The notes below the pieces were generated by a model. The model was not told where the DNA came from. It worked only from the letters and a program-made list of their open reading frames with translations, and ran no database searches. A stretch of 64,000 bases of DNA from Deltaproteobacteria bacterium (lineage in GTDB: Bacteria; Desulfobacterota; Desulfobacteria; Desulfobacterales; ETH-SRB1): contig JAJSZT010000006.1 of the NCBI GenBank assembly GCA_030272815.1, positions 38,456 through 102,455 of the forward strand, written 5' to 3'. Both the position numbers and the translations under genes were made by a program. Positions 18,001-28,063 of this stretch are shown one piece after another. The stretch's first letter is position 1. Every line of letters starts with the position of its first letter.

Positions 18001-21000
18001 AAAAATTTAAAAGAAAAGATCGAAAGCCGTGGGACCCGAACCTTCTTTCCTGTACTCCAACTCTGGAACTTGGAATTGATATTGGAGACCTTTCATCTGT
18101 AATTTTGTGTTCAGTACCACCTGCCCGGGCTAATTATCTTCAAAGAATTGGACGTGCAGGCCGTAAGAACGGAAATGCATTAAATTTTACAGTTGCCAAT
18201 GCCAAGCCTCATGATCTTTATTTCTTTGCAGAACCGGAAGCTATGATATCAGGCCAGGTTGATCCGCCGGGTATTTTTTTGAACGCATCTGCTGTCCTGG
18301 AACGTCAATTTACAGCATTCTGCTTTGATAAATGGGTGGAAACAGGAATCAGCGAAAACGCTGCGCCATTAAAACTTCGGAATGTTCTCGTAAATCTTGA
18401 TCCGGTTGATATTAAAAAATTTCCACATAATTTTTTAAATTTCATCGAAACCCGTCAGACATTAATTTTGGACGAGTTTGAGAAGATGTTTTCAGATACT
18501 TTAACGGATGAATCCAAAAACTACCTGAGAATATTTGTTGAAGGCGACAGAGACAAGGAAGGGAGTCTGGCTTATCGAATAATAGACAGGCTTCATTATC
18601 ATTACAAAGAACGTGAATCCTTAAAAAAGAAGGTTAATTCTTTAAAGGCAAAAATCCGGAAAAAGAAGAAAGAAAAGGTAAAAGATAAAAACTATCAAAA
18701 GGAATTGGATGAGCTTATCCGCGAAAAGAATGGACTGCATTCCCTGGTGACCCGGATAAACGACCGGCATACACTCAATTTTTTTACCGATGAAGGATTA
18801 ATCCCCAATTATGCATTTCCTGAAGCAGGCGTGATGCTACGCTCCATAATATACCGCAGGAAAGCCAAAACACAGGAGCAAGGCAGCAACTATGATACTT
18901 TTACATACGACTATGAAAGACCTGCTGTCAGCGCAATAAGTGAACTGGCACCTGCCGGCACCTTTTATGCCGGCGGACGTAAGGTTTGTGTTGATCAGAT
19001 AGATTTGTCCGTTTCTGATGTCGAAATATGGAGATTATGCAATAACTGCTCATATATGACAGTTGAAGGGACAACACAGGATTATTCAACATGCCCTCAA
19101 TGCGGCAGCGCTTTATGGCCTGATTCAGGTCAAAAACGTCAGATGCTCAAGATGCGACAGATGTTTGCAACAACTTCAGATCGTGAAAGTCGTATCAGCG
19201 ATGATAATGACCAACGTGATTCAAACTTTTATAATAGACAGATGATTGTCGGTTATAAAGAAAATGACATAACAGATGCTTATAAAGTCAACAACGATGA
19301 TTTCCCGTTTGGTTTTGAATTTTTATCCAAAGCAACATTTCGAGAGATTAATTTCGGTGCAAAAGATGATATTGGAGAAAAAATCAGCGTGGCTGGATTG
19401 GAATTGCCAAGAAAGGGTTTTATAATCTGCAAATACTGCGGCAAGATTCAGGATCATAAAGGTGAAATCAAGCATGCCTTAACATGTCCTTCCCGAAAAA
19501 AAGACTCTGAAAAAAATCTTACTGACTGTGTTTATCTGTATAGAGAATTTTCATCTGAAGCTGTTCTGATGCTGCTTCCGGTTATCACTCTTGAAGGCTC
19601 GGATCGTAAGCTTCATAGTTTTATTGCTGCGCTTCACTTAGGATTAAAGCAAATGTTCGGCGGCAACATTGATCATCTTCAAACAGCCTTGCATGAAGAA
19701 CCGGTTCCGGATTCAACTCATCGCAAAAAATACCTGGCGCTTTACGACACTGTGCCCGGTGGAACCGGATATTTAAAACAATTAATGCGCGATGAAAAAC
19801 CGATGATGGCGGTTTTTAAGAAAGCACTTGATGTGCTCCGCTCCTGCCCTTGCAATCAGAATCCCGAAAAGGATGGATGTTACAGGTGCCTTTTTGCCTA
19901 TAAGAGAAGCTATAATATGTCTGGCACATCACGGGATGTTGCCATTGAAATGCTCTCTGAAATTTTAGGCTATAAAGAGCAATTAGCACGAACAAATACA
20001 TTGAAAGATATTAAAATAAACTCTTTGTTTGATAGTGAGCTTGAAGCCCGTTTCATTGAAGCTCTCAGACGAGTCCGAAAAGAGGATTTGTCTGTATCTC
20101 TTAAAAAAGAAATAGTTAACGGTAAACCGGGTTATTTTTATAAAATTGGGGATAAGGCATGGTATATTGAGTTGCAGGTAAATCTTGGGCCGGCTGATGG
20201 TGTCGGCATTCCTTCAAAGGCAGATTTCGTGTTTCGACCCGCTCGCGCACAAGATAGCACCAAACCGATCGCTGTTTTTACTGATGGATTTGCCTATCAT
20301 AAAGATCGTATCGGCAAAGATATGGCACAGCGATGTGCAATCGTACAAAGCGAAAAATATCACATATGGTCATTGTCATGGAAAGATATTGAAAACCGCT
20401 ACAATACTCAAGGCGGATATTTTGAAAATTATATTTCTTTTCAAGACTCTCAAAAAATCAGCAAATATAATCAGTTATTAGAATTATACGGACTTGAAGG
20501 ATTTCGCAAAACGAATAAACTGGACAGCTTTGATTGGTTGATAGATATCCTGCAAAATCCTGAAGTTAAAAAATGGAGATACCCTGCTTTTGTGCATGGA
20601 TTGATGAATCTCGATAATAAAAGCTTTGCTTTGCCTGAGGCAGCGCTTAAGTGGTTAGAAAAACTTCGGGCAAACATTCCAGAGGAAGCAGCCGAATTTA
20701 TCAATGATACGATTTCAAACAAAAATGAGACATGGTTTTACGGATTGTTTGAGCCGGATAAAGACAATAATTTATTGCAGCTCTTTATTGCCATTAACAA
20801 AAACGCTGTTCAGGAAAGTAATATATTAGAGATGTATATGGCGTGCTGTCTTGAAGATGGAACGGAGAACCGTGATGTAGAAGGGTTTGAGGCTGTATGG
20901 AATGGTTATCTCAGATTATACAATCTAATGCAATTTGTGCCGCATGCTTATTTCGCCACAAGGCAAGGAAAAATAGATGGATATTCTTATAAAATAGGTG

Positions 21001-21320
21001 GATATACATCTGAAGGGACGGATGCAACAAAGGGTGAATGGGATGAAATTCTGGAATTAACTGATGCTGAATTGCACGACCTGATAAATAAACTCGCTGA
21101 AAATAATTGCCCTGTTCCTGAGGCAGGATATGAGCTTGTAAATGTGGATGGTGAAATAGTTGCTGAAGCAGAACTTGGCTGGCCGGATATTAATTTAGCT
21201 TTTTTGCAGCCAAAACAAATAGAATTTTCAGAAGTCTTTAAACAATCTGGATGGCGAGTGTTCCCTTTGAAAGACGTAATTGCTGATCCTGAAAACTATT
21301 TAACTCTTTTTAGTAAATAG
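15015..21320 (+). CDS. Giant DEAD-box helicase with DUF1998, DruE-like / DrmA-DrmB-like
   Basis: 2101 residues. The first RecA lobe has Walker [13 protein letters not shown] near residue 95, DELH in [15 protein letters not shown] near 226, and IGTSATLG near 260. The second lobe appears only near residue 1000, with [18 protein letters not shown] and QRIGRAGR near 1041. The roughly 700-residue insert between them carries CxxC pairs ([13 protein letters not shown] with CPNCGQ, CPYCGG). DUF1998 lies at about 1510-1640 and ends in the zinc cluster [17 protein letters not shown] further C-terminal region has DFVF, then [11 protein letters not shown] near 1753, reminiscent of Vsr/PD-(D/E)XK nucleases. 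Length and layout match Druantia DruE or a fused DrmA-DrmB. It probably translocates on DNA during phage restriction (inference). Confidence 0.82.
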   Translation: MIPSILSQQLRQGVEDFLRTTFPVSTSFFHGIIDRLLANSEGVFKGPYLSVLLPFRQGSGESDYFPDVPLEFSPYIHQVQAFDRLSGIKPKSTIVATGTGSGKTESFLYPILDHCLRYRGEPGIKAILVYPMNALAMDQAGRIAKIIYTNPNLKGHVTAGLYVGQSEKEPHAVMSQSNIITNKEMLRTSPPDILLTNYKMLDYLLIRAKDYPLWKNNGPETLRFLVVDELHTFDGAQGTDLACLIRRLKARLDTPENHLCCIGTSATLGANEKKAALLTYAGEVFGEPFDENAIIMESRLTAGEFLENSMITRVGVVLPDLAERLNPDSYSEYKEYILSQHELWFGKKISEDEFDETKWRIALGDKLRGHSFFQNLLKVLKGETKSYDEILFELEKCTPEFKDADQTYRLNLISSLLALVSTARAGTEKKNRPFLHVRYQLWLRELRRMVCEVSQTPRLAFSDDLNDEQLKKHMPVIHCRECNSMGWAGLKRTGDNEVNPDLQPFYISFFKNDPKVTFLFPESAEPQNLHMDGQLYNLCAECLNLTTKLKPEECPNCGQNDLIRVFVPNTRARRKNEEIGIHNCPYCGGHNSLTILGSRAASLTSVLISQLYSSTFNDDKKLLTFSDSVQDAAHRAGFFTGRTYRFNFRSALQQFVLKFLNKESDKLTLAVLPEKFTRFWLGKMDEDLFISTFLPPNMAWFADYEVLKQEGRLPQDSKLLRDVEKRIEWEIFSEYGFRTRIGRTLEKTSLSVAHLNFDLLDNAAIQILEQLQNEIGGFKNLDEHTLKVFILGLLVHMKNQGSIYYQELDTFIKRWGEPFIINRIPWMPNFSRNARTPAFLTTRRTYRFEQLLSSRMTWCEFWADKCFSPLYPLITELISNIYEIVLKILTKENILVEKKVNNEKVWGLSPDVLNISDKVVQFRCRECSHNVSVPLSEKKYWEGAQCHRFHCYGKYRKTDTSNDYYGKLYASGNIERIFAAEHTGLLERDEREQLEEKFKRKDRKPWDPNLLSCTPTLELGIDIGDLSSVILCSVPPARANYLQRIGRAGRKNGNALNFTVANAKPHDLYFFAEPEAMISGQVDPPGIFLNASAVLERQFTAFCFDKWVETGISENAAPLKLRNVLVNLDPVDIKKFPHNFLNFIETRQTLILDEFEKMFSDTLTDESKNYLRIFVEGDRDKEGSLAYRIIDRLHYHYKERESLKKKVNSLKAKIRKKKKEKVKDKNYQKELDELIREKNGLHSLVTRINDRHTLNFFTDEGLIPNYAFPEAGVMLRSIIYRRKAKTQEQGSNYDTFTYDYERPAVSAISELAPAGTFYAGGRKVCVDQIDLSVSDVEIWRLCNNCSYMTVEGTTQDYSTCPQCGSALWPDSGQKRQMLKMRQMFATTSDRESRISDDNDQRDSNFYNRQMIVGYKENDITDAYKVNNDDFPFGFEFLSKATFREINFGAKDDIGEKISVAGLELPRKGFIICKYCGKIQDHKGEIKHALTCPSRKKDSEKNLTDCVYLYREFSSEAVLMLLPVITLEGSDRKLHSFIAALHLGLKQMFGGNIDHLQTALHEEPVPDSTHRKKYLALYDTVPGGTGYLKQLMRDEKPMMAVFKKALDVLRSCPCNQNPEKDGCYRCLFAYKRSYNMSGTSRDVAIEMLSEILGYKEQLARTNTLKDIKINSLFDSELEARFIEALRRVRKEDLSVSLKKEIVNGKPGYFYKIGDKAWYIELQVNLGPADGVGIPSKADFVFRPARAQDSTKPIAVFTDGFAYHKDRIGKDMAQRCAIVQSEKYHIWSLSWKDIENRYNTQGGYFENYISFQDSQKISKYNQLLELYGLEGFRKTNKLDSFDWLIDILQNPEVKKWRYPAFVHGLMNLDNKSFALPEAALKWLEKLRANIPEEAAEFINDTISNKNETWFYGLFEPDKDNNLLQLFIAINKNAVQESNILEMYMACCLEDGTENRDVEGFEAVWNGYLRLYNLMQFVPHAYFATRQGKIDGYSYKIGGYTSEGTDATKGEWDEILELTDAELHDLINKLAENNCPVPEAGYELVNVDGEIVAEAELGWPDINLAFLQPKQIEFSEVFKQSGWRVFPLKDVIADPENYLTLFSK

Positions 21321-21334
21321 GAGATAGTAAGAAG

Positions 21335-23473
21335 ATGACTGCGGCAAAAGATAAGATTAAAGTGGCTATTGCTTCGGATTTCCTATTGTCATTTTCTAAG
21401 ATTCCAAGGAAGCAGCAGGCCAGGGTGATAAATTTTATCACCAAGTTTCGATCCAACCCTATGCTGCCTGGTATTAATTATGAAAAGATAGCCCATGCCA
21501 AAGACCCAAGCATAAGATCAGTGCGCATTGATCAATCTTATCGCGGCATTGTTTTAAAGCCTGATACTGGAAATGTTTATGTATTATTATGGATTGATCA
21601 TCATGATAAAGCATACAAATGGGCTGAAAATAAAACATATAAAATTCATCCGGAAACTGGAAGTCTTCAAGTCATTGAGGTTGAAGAAATTCAGGATAAA
21701 CAGGATATTGAATTCTCTGAAACCAAGGTAAAAGCTTTATTTACAGATATACACGACAGGCATCTTCTGAGTTTAGGTGTTCCTGAATTGCAGCTTCAAC
21801 TTGTTCGAGACCTGAAAACCGCTGAAGATCTTGATCGAATTGAAGAGCAGTTGCCTCAAGAGGCATATGAGGCACTGTTCTTTTTAGCTGAAGGTTTTTC
21901 ACTTGAAGATGTTTTCCAGGATTTCGAAATAACTAAAACAAAGGAAGAGGTCGATACAAACGATTATGAATCTGCATTAAATAACCCTGACTCACGCCGT
22001 CGGTTTCTTGTTGTTGAGGACGATCTTGAATTGGCGGCAATTCTTAACGCACCTCTTGAAAAATGGCGCATATTTTTACACCCATCCCAGCAAAAAGTTG
22101 TAGAACGTAACTGGAACGGGCCGGTACGGGTTCTTGGCAGTGCAGGAACAGGAAAGACTGTTGCAGCTATGCATAGAGCAAAATGGCTTGTTCAAAATGC
22201 CTTTACAAATGAAAAAGATCGAATCCTGTTTACAACTTTTACTCGGAATCTGGCAGCGGACATTCAAGAGAACTTGAGTAAAATTTGCTCAAGAGAAATG
22301 ATGCGCAGAATCGAGGTTGTGAATCTTGACAGATGGGTTGCAGAATTTTTGAAAAAGAATGGCTATGATTATAAAATTGACTATGGTTATCGAACAGAGC
22401 CTTTATGGAATAAAGCGCTGGATTTGGTGCCGAGCGAGCTTGATTTTGACTTGTCTTTCTATAGGGAAGAATTGGAACGGGTCATCCAGCCTCAAGCTAT
22501 TACTTCTGTTGAAGATTATATGAAAGCATTTCGTGTGGGCAGAGGTGTTCGGCTAAATCGTAAAGCTCGTAAGGCGGCCTGGACAGTGTTTGAAGAATAT
22601 CGAGCTTTATTAAATGAGCATGGTTTAAGGGAAAGCAATGATGCTATGCGAGATGCGAGACTTTTATTGGAAAGAAAAAAAGAAATGCTTCCTTATAAAG
22701 CAATAATTGTTGATGAAGCTCAGGATATGGGCATACAGGCATTCAAACTGATAAGGCAAATGATACCTGAAGACAAGAAAAATGACCTTTTCATTGTCGG
22801 GGATGCACATCAAAGAATTTATCGGCACAAGGTCGTTTTGGGTCAATGTGGTATAAACATTCGTGGCCGTGGCAGAAAACTCAGGATTAACTATCGGACT
22901 ACTGACGAAACCCGGAAATGGGCCGTAGGTTTGCTTAAAGGCATTAAGGTTGATGATCTTGATGGAGGAACTGATGACCAGAAAGGCTATAAAGCATTAT
23001 TACATGGTATCATGCCTGATGTCAGATATTTTAATAATTTTCAGGAGGAAGTTAGTTTTATTGCTGAATATATCAGGAAGATAAAAAATGAAACCGGTTC
23101 AATCAAGGAGGTGTGTTTGGTAGCACGGACAAACAATCTTCTTAAACAATATGAAAGCGCTATATCTGCCAAAGGTTTTGAAATATACCTTGTCCGTCGC
23201 AGCGAGGCTGAAGATCGGACATCGCCAGGTCTTCGTTTGGCCACAATGCATCGTGTAAAAGGGCTGGAGTTTGACAGGGTTATAATTGCGGGTGTCAATG
23301 AAGGTGTTGTCCCATTTGAAGGTGCTCAATCTTATTCCTCTGATACAGTTGTTAAAAGAGAATCTGAAGTTCAAGAACGGGCATTATTATATGTGTCGGC
23401 AACAAGAGCGAAGAAAGAGGTTGTCGTAACTAGTTTCGGTAAGTCGAGCAGGTTTTTAGATAATATGCAATAA
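21335..23473 (+). CDS. UvrD-like superfamily 1 helicase with N-terminal RelE-like domain
   Basis: 712 residues. The first 100 or so have the RelE/ParE toxin pattern: KIPRKQQARVINFITKF, then IRSVRIDQSYRGIV, then VLLWIDHHDKAYKWA. The helicase part starts at HPSQQKVVERNWNGP (Q motif) near residue 249, with Walker A GSAGTGKT near 267, DEAQD near 459 and YVSATRAKK near 685. It follows the giant helicase by 14 bases, with AGGAG upstream, and closes the operon. In canonical DISARM the last gene is a phospholipase-D-like drmC, so this replaces it. The RelE part could be a true RNase, an RNA-binding adaptor or a regulatory domain; sequence alone does not decide. Confidence 0.85.
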   Translation: MTAAKDKIKVAIASDFLLSFSKIPRKQQARVINFITKFRSNPMLPGINYEKIAHAKDPSIRSVRIDQSYRGIVLKPDTGNVYVLLWIDHHDKAYKWAENKTYKIHPETGSLQVIEVEEIQDKQDIEFSETKVKALFTDIHDRHLLSLGVPELQLQLVRDLKTAEDLDRIEEQLPQEAYEALFFLAEGFSLEDVFQDFEITKTKEEVDTNDYESALNNPDSRRRFLVVEDDLELAAILNAPLEKWRIFLHPSQQKVVERNWNGPVRVLGSAGTGKTVAAMHRAKWLVQNAFTNEKDRILFTTFTRNLAADIQENLSKICSREMMRRIEVVNLDRWVAEFLKKNGYDYKIDYGYRTEPLWNKALDLVPSELDFDLSFYREELERVIQPQAITSVEDYMKAFRVGRGVRLNRKARKAAWTVFEEYRALLNEHGLRESNDAMRDARLLLERKKEMLPYKAIIVDEAQDMGIQAFKLIRQMIPEDKKNDLFIVGDAHQRIYRHKVVLGQCGINIRGRGRKLRINYRTTDETRKWAVGLLKGIKVDDLDGGTDDQKGYKALLHGIMPDVRYFNNFQEEVSFIAEYIRKIKNETGSIKEVCLVARTNNLLKQYESAISAKGFEIYLVRRSEAEDRTSPGLRLATMHRVKGLEFDRVIIAGVNEGVVPFEGAQSYSSDTVVKRESEVQERALLYVSATRAKKEVVVTSFGKSSRFLDNMQ

Positions 23474-23517
23474 ATATGACTAACCGCTTGTCATTCCAGC
23501 AAAAAGGGAGCGGAAGG

Positions 23518-25797
23518 TTATAAAACCGCATCGTTGATTTTCAGCCAAAGGTCTGTGGGTTTTTTTAGTTTTTTCCCGTCAATGCTCAGAACCGGAATAG
23601 CACCAATAAGTGAATTAGTGATAATAACCTGATCAGCTAAAAACAAATCTTCAAGGCACAGCTTTTTGCTTTCTGATATATAACCCCAACTTAAAAGAAG
23701 TTCACATACAACCTTTTCCATGATACCGGGCAGCACATGCGGCGAAACCGGTTTTATGAAAGTTTTATCCTTCATCAGCAGGATATTTGCTGTATTTGTT
23801 TCAGAGATCGTATCGTCTGGGTTCAATATGAGTGCTTCATCAGCACCCTTTTTTTTCGCCCATTCTCCAGCAAGCAGGTAGTATAAATAATTCAGGGTTT
23901 TGTAATCAGCAAGGGGTGTCTGCCGCGGTTCAGGGTAAACAACAAGCTTTACTCCCTGTTCTTTTTTTTCTGCCAGCCGATGAGTATATGGCCTGGTCAT
24001 AACCAGGAGCGTAAAATTTAAAGAAGAATTCTCGCTGTTTCCTTTTGACGCAACAATTTTAACTGCCGCAGTTTCTTCTAGCAGCCCGTTGCTGGAAATT
24101 ACCTGATATATAATATCCTGCCAGGTCAAATTCGGAACTCGTTCAAAAAAAAGATGTTTCCATGTTTGATTAAATCTTGAAATATGCTCTTTAAGGTATT
24201 GAGGTTTTCCTTTATCCACCCTGATTGTTTCAAAAAAACCATATCCGAATAAAAACCCCTGATCTGTAACATTTATCTTCGCAAGATTTATGGGTTCAAT
24301 GCTTCCGTTAATCCAGACATGGTTTTTGCTGCTTAATACTTTTTCTTTTCCTTTGAAGACCTCCATAAGTGTTCTGCCCTTATGCATTGTTTCATCATAC
24401 TCATCAAAGGGATCTGAATCAAAGACAATGCCTCCTCCGACCGAAAATATGATTTTTTTATTAACTATTGTGGCTGTGCGGATAGCAATAGAAAGGTCCA
24501 TTGTGTCGTGGAAACTTATATATCCTGTGGAACCTGTATATATATGACGTCTGTGAGGCTCCAGTTCATCTATTATTTCCATAGCTCGAATTTTAGGGCA
24601 GCCTGTTATCGAACCACCGGGAAATGCAGCTTTGATAATATCCACTGCATCTTGATCTTTGTCCAAAACTCCTTCAACAATTGAGACAAGATGAAAAACA
24701 TTCTTGTATGCCTCAAGTCTTTTGTGCTCAGACACGCGAACAGATCCTGCCTTACATATCTTTCCCAGATCATTACGCAGTAAATCGACTATCATCGAAA
24801 GCTCGGCATCATCCTTTTTGCTGTTTTTAAGCTCAAGACCGAGTTTTTTATCCTCTTTTAAAGTATCTCCCCTTGGCATTGTGCCCTTTATTGGCCTGGT
24901 TTCAAGCCGGTCTCCTGACTGAAGAAGAAAACGTTCGGGCGATGTGGAAACAATAAAATTATCTCCGGCATTTATATAAGAAAAAAAGGGAGCGGGATTA
25001 AGATTATAAAGTGTTTTAAACAGACCAAAAGCGCTGCCTTCAAAATTCATTTCAAATCGCTGGGAAAGGTTCACCTGATATACATGGCCAGATGCAATGT
25101 ATTCTTTTATCTGCTTAACAGCGTTTATGTATTTGGATCTTGTAAAATTTGATCGAAATCCATCTATATCTCCGCTGAAACTCTCCATTAACGGTTGTTT
25201 TGATCCCAGTATATTTTTAAAAACTTCAAGGTCTTTGTGTAAAACACTTTCTCCGGAAACAATGCGTTCAGGAATAAAAAGAGATGTTCTGTCTTCGTTT
25301 CGATCATGTATAACTATTATTGAAGGAGCAAAAAAGCATATATGCGGAAGATAAAGATCATCTATAGAAGTACGGGGAAGCTTTTCAAGAGAATCTTTAA
25401 GATCGTAAGACAGGTATCCCAGAATGCCTGCAGCAAAAGGCGGTTGCATATTATGACCGTCCAAATGCCGAACAAACGGCCTGTAAGCATTTAAGATATT
25501 CCTGAGCGTATCAAAGGGATCTGCTCTAAAATTAAAGCTATGATCTTTGGCTTTGATTTTCATGTCATTGATGCGTCCGGTAAAAGTCAGCCAGGGTTTT
25601 GCACCAAGAATATGGTATCTTGAACAGTCATTATCTCCTCCGCTCATAAGAATAACCGTGCCGGGTATTGAGGCAAAACGAGCAGCAAAGTCAAGGAAAG
25701 ATCCTTCTAATTCGATACGTTCAGTATAAATACCATCAATCTCACCGGCAATTTTTTTTATTTCATCAATTGAGGATTCAGCAGTTTCCATAAGCAA
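23518..25797 (-). CDS. pabBC: Aminodeoxychorismate synthase component I fused to aminodeoxychorismate lyase
   Basis: 759 residues that make p-aminobenzoate for folate. Residues about 1-480 are the chorismate-binding PabB domain, with STSPERFL, RPIKGTMPRG and PGGSITGCPKIRAMEIIDEL. Residues about 490-759 are a class IV PLP-dependent lyase (PabC), with GYGFFETIRV, the PLP lysine in DYKTLNYL, and EALILNPDDTISETNTANI. The start is a TTG at 25797 with AAGGA eight bases before it; an in-frame ATG two codons later is the alternative. The partner amidotransferase pabA lies 15 bases upstream on the same strand. This fusion is known in many bacteria. Confidence 0.92.
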   Translation of the reverse strand: MLMETAESSIDEIKKIAGEIDGIYTERIELEGSFLDFAARFASIPGTVILMSGGDNDCSRYHILGAKPWLTFTGRINDMKIKAKDHSFNFRADPFDTLRNILNAYRPFVRHLDGHNMQPPFAAGILGYLSYDLKDSLEKLPRTSIDDLYLPHICFFAPSIIVIHDRNEDRTSLFIPERIVSGESVLHKDLEVFKNILGSKQPLMESFSGDIDGFRSNFTRSKYINAVKQIKEYIASGHVYQVNLSQRFEMNFEGSAFGLFKTLYNLNPAPFFSYINAGDNFIVSTSPERFLLQSGDRLETRPIKGTMPRGDTLKEDKKLGLELKNSKKDDAELSMIVDLLRNDLGKICKAGSVRVSEHKRLEAYKNVFHLVSIVEGVLDKDQDAVDIIKAAFPGGSITGCPKIRAMEIIDELEPHRRHIYTGSTGYISFHDTMDLSIAIRTATIVNKKIIFSVGGGIVFDSDPFDEYDETMHKGRTLMEVFKGKEKVLSSKNHVWINGSIEPINLAKINVTDQGFLFGYGFFETIRVDKGKPQYLKEHISRFNQTWKHLFFERVPNLTWQDIIYQVISSNGLLEETAAVKIVASKGNSENSSLNFTLLVMTRPYTHRLAEKKEQGVKLVVYPEPRQTPLADYKTLNYLYYLLAGEWAKKKGADEALILNPDDTISETNTANILLMKDKTFIKPVSPHVLPGIMEKVVCELLLSWGYISESKKLCLEDLFLADQVIITNSLIGAIPVLSIDGKKLKKPTDLWLKINDAVL

Positions 25798-25812
25798 ATT
25801 AATAATCCTTGT

Positions 25813-26400
25813 TTAACCCATTTTATTTGAAAGCGGCCCAAGTCTGAGAAAGTTTTCAACTATTAAAAATCCATTCTCTGTAAGAAAGCTTTCCGGATGA
25901 AACTGTACCCCGTGAATCGGAAGTTTATGGTGAGAAAGCCCCATAACAACACCATCACTGGTTTGAGAGGTTATAACCAGTTCTTTTGAATTAAGTTTTA
26001 CCATCAATGAATGATATCTGGCTGCAGCAAAGGGAGAAGGAAGACCATTGAAAATTTTATCATTATTATGGTAAATCATGCTAACTTTTCCATGTACCGG
26101 CAAAAAAGATCTAACAGTACTACCTCCGAATGCTTCATTAATACACTGCATGCCCAGACAAACACCCAAAACAGGTACTCCGCCGTTTAAAAATTTAATC
26201 AGCGGGATAGATATCCCTGAATGGGATGGACTTTTGGGCCCGGGGCTGATAAGTATATAATCTGGGCATATTGCTTTTACCCCCTCAAGAGAAATTTTGT
26301 CACTTCTGTACACTTCAATAGAAAGATCATAATTCATAAACATTTGAACAAGATTGTAAGTAAAAGAATCGTAATTATCAATTACAAGCAGCTTCGCCAA
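25813..26400 (-). CDS. pabA: Aminodeoxychorismate/anthranilate synthase glutamine amidotransferase
   Basis: Class I glutamine amidotransferase of 195 residues that supplies ammonia to the PabB domain encoded next. The catalytic cysteine is in GVCLGMQC near residue 79 and the His-Glu pair in HGVQFHPESF near 170. The product begins AKLLVIDNYDSFTYN, the standard TrpG/PabA start. I choose a TTG at 26400 with GGAGG four bases before it over the upstream ATG, whose extra 14 residues are not family-like. The name pabA rather than trpG rests on the pabBC neighbour; no trp gene is nearby. Confidence 0.92.
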   Translation of the reverse strand: MAKLLVIDNYDSFTYNLVQMFMNYDLSIEVYRSDKISLEGVKAICPDYILISPGPKSPSHSGISIPLIKFLNGGVPVLGVCLGMQCINEAFGGSTVRSFLPVHGKVSMIYHNNDKIFNGLPSPFAAARYHSLMVKLNSKELVITSQTSDGVVMGLSHHKLPIHGVQFHPESFLTENGFLIVENFLRLGPLSNKMG

Positions 26401-26479
26401 AGAACCTCCATATAAACTATAAAAGTAACCGTTCACGGGCAATAATCGCTTTGACTTTAAGGTTTAAAACCTCACCGTA

Positions 26480-26640
26480 AGTTTTTTTGAGAAATAATTT
26501 GCGTTCCACTTCCTGCTAAAACATCGGATAGGTCTTGCAGCAGTTTTTCAGGTCCTCATCATCCCAAAATATATCCCTTTGCTCGTTCCCCCGTGAAAGA
26601 ACGGATACAGGGCACCTTTAAACTCAATTCTCCATGGTCT
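26480..26640 (-). pseudogene. REP-associated tyrosine transposase (RAYT) N-terminal remnant
   Basis: From 26640 leftward the frames read RPWRIEFKGALYP, then after a frameshift VLSRGNEQRDIFWDDEDL, then after another EKLLQDLSDVLAGSG. Joined, this matches the start of Y1-type REP-associated transposases (RPWRIEYEGALYHVLSRGN pattern). There is no catalytic part and no intact frame. Confidence 0.6.
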
Positions 26641-26835
26641 TAACATGTTTTTTCAATAGCATCTACGTAAACAGATGTTAAACTAATGCGCTAATCAATG
26701 GGTGACACCGAAAGCCACTCAGAAAAGGAGCACAGCGAATTTAACAGGGGCGTTCTTAATTTATCTTACCTGTCCCGTAGGTCCGGAAGATCGTACTGGG
26801 ATCCAATAAAAAAATATAATTGTTTTTAATTAAAC

Positions 26836-26852
26836 CTCGGGCTCCGCCCGAG
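26836..26852. repeat. Subterminal hairpin of an IS200/IS605-like end
   Basis: CTCGGGC-TCC-GCCCGAG is a perfect 7-bp hairpin about 100 bp before the decayed IS200-type transposase. IS200/IS605 elements use such subterminal hairpins as single-strand recognition sites, so this is probably the left end of the element. Confidence 0.45.
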
Positions 26853-26949
26853 CGACCCCACGAGGTTCTACTGTTCCGGCGAGATAGAATGTGGTAATAG
26901 GTTCTCCCTCAGGGAAAGTCCGTCCGAAAGGATACAGGAGGAAGAACCT

Positions 26950-27402
26950 ATGAAGGACTGAGAAACATTATCACATGTAAGATGGGACTGTAAATATCAT
27001 TTGGTTTTTATTTCAAAATACCGTCATAGAACGATTTATGGCGAAGTAAGGAAAAAAATTGGTGGGATAATAAGAGATTTGTGCCGTCAAAAGGGAATTG
27101 AGTTGCATGAAGGCCATGCGATGCCCGACCACATACACTTGCTCTTGAGCATACCCCCGAAATTCAGTGTTTCAAATACAGTTGGATTTATAAAGGGCAA
27201 AAGTGCTATCAGGATACATCGTGAACCATTAGGAACGAGAAGAATGACGGGGTTAAGTTTTTGGGCGACCGGTTTCACCCGCACAGCCAACATCAAAGGT
27301 TTGAAAGGCTCTCCTATTCTCCTATTCATCAAGGAGGGCAAAGAATTTGTACAGGGAACTCAGCACGGCCCTGGGCGTTCAAAAACAGAGCCATTAAAAT
27401 GA
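26950..27402 (+). pseudogene. IS200/IS605-type transposase TnpA, broken
   Basis: The conserved HUH/Y1 core is readable: LSHVRWDCKYHLVFISKYR, MPDHIHLLLSIPPKFSV (HIH metal motif) and VGFIKGKSAIRIHRE. The ATG at 26950 has an AGGAGG upstream, but a TGA follows at the fourth codon. After FWATGF near 27280 the sequence no longer matches the family, so the catalytic tyrosine helix is lost. At least two lesions make it inactive. Confidence 0.75.
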
Positions 27403-27481
27403 TGAGAAAGATGTTCAGAAGCTCAGCCGTTTCTATAATAGAGAGAAATCTCCCCACTTTTTTCGGTGGAGAACAAGCGGC

Positions 27482-27585
27482 CAAGCCTCTCTCACCTAAC
27501 TTCTGCTTGCTCTACCCATACTGATTTTGCTAAATGACAGTAGCTTAATTGTCAAACATTAATTCACAATTCAAGCTTTGACACC
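27482..27585 (+). repeat. 104-bp direct repeat, left copy
   Basis: Starts CAAGCCTCTCTCACCTAACT and ends CAAGCTTTGACACC. A near-identical copy in the same orientation is at 30051-30154, with only a few mismatches. The two bracket the HicAB-like/TIGR04255/AlbA-like block of about 2.5 kb. The rest of the gap 27403-27742 holds nothing I recognise. Confidence 0.75.
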
Positions 27586-27742
27586 GAACCCCGTTTGAAA
27601 CTTTCATTACTTTCATTATCAGGGGTAAGTTTGTCTGTAAAGCGAGGAGAAAAAATAGCACAAGATAATGACTATAAACTTACTGACCCTTAAACTGCAA
27701 AACTAAAAGGCGTTCCTTAGTTTCCCCCCTTTTGTTCTAAAA

Positions 27743-28063
27743 TTATTTCCCCCGTTTCTTCGATGACGGTTCCGAACGAAAAACTTTCCTTTCAATCAAA
27801 ATTCTATTGAATTCTTCCTTGTCAATCGGACACTTGATAAGATCAACAGCCTCTTTTATACTTTCCAGTCTAAGCTGCTTTCTCATACTTAAAAGAAGAT
27901 CACCCGATACATCTTTTTGTTTTGCTGAATGAGAGATATAAGTGCAAACTCCTGTTTCCAGCCCATTATATTCGTGATAAAAATAGATGTGATGGCCAGA
28001 TGGTTCCTTTCGGAAACCCTTTTTAGGCAAGTTTTTTGAAATTTCAGACCGATCAACTTTCAT
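27743..28063 (-). CDS. HicA-like toxin candidate
   Basis: 106 residues from the ATG at 28063, which has AGGAAG upstream (MKVDRSEISKNLPKKGFRKE). The core resembles HicA/YcfA double-stranded-RNA-binding toxins: a start helix, then GFRKEPSGHHIYFYHEYNG carrying the conserved histidine, then SHSAKQKDVSGDLLLSMRKQL. The C-terminal 35 residues are an extension. A longer frame up to 28156 exists but would run deep into the upstream gene. It overlaps the HicB-like gene by 11 bases, so the two are coupled. Toxin activity is inferred from fold and gene pairing. Confidence 0.6.
   Translation of the reverse strand: MKVDRSEISKNLPKKGFRKEPSGHHIYFYHEYNGLETGVCTYISHSAKQKDVSGDLLLSMRKQLRLESIKEAVDLIKCPIDKEEFNRILIERKVFRSEPSSKKRGK

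Noticed and set aside
5416..23473. Calling the operon canonical class 2 DISARM
   Set aside because: There are no separate drmA and drmB genes and no phospholipase-D-like drmC. The giant DUF1998 protein and the RelE-UvrD fusion do not fit that definition, so I left the gene symbols empty.
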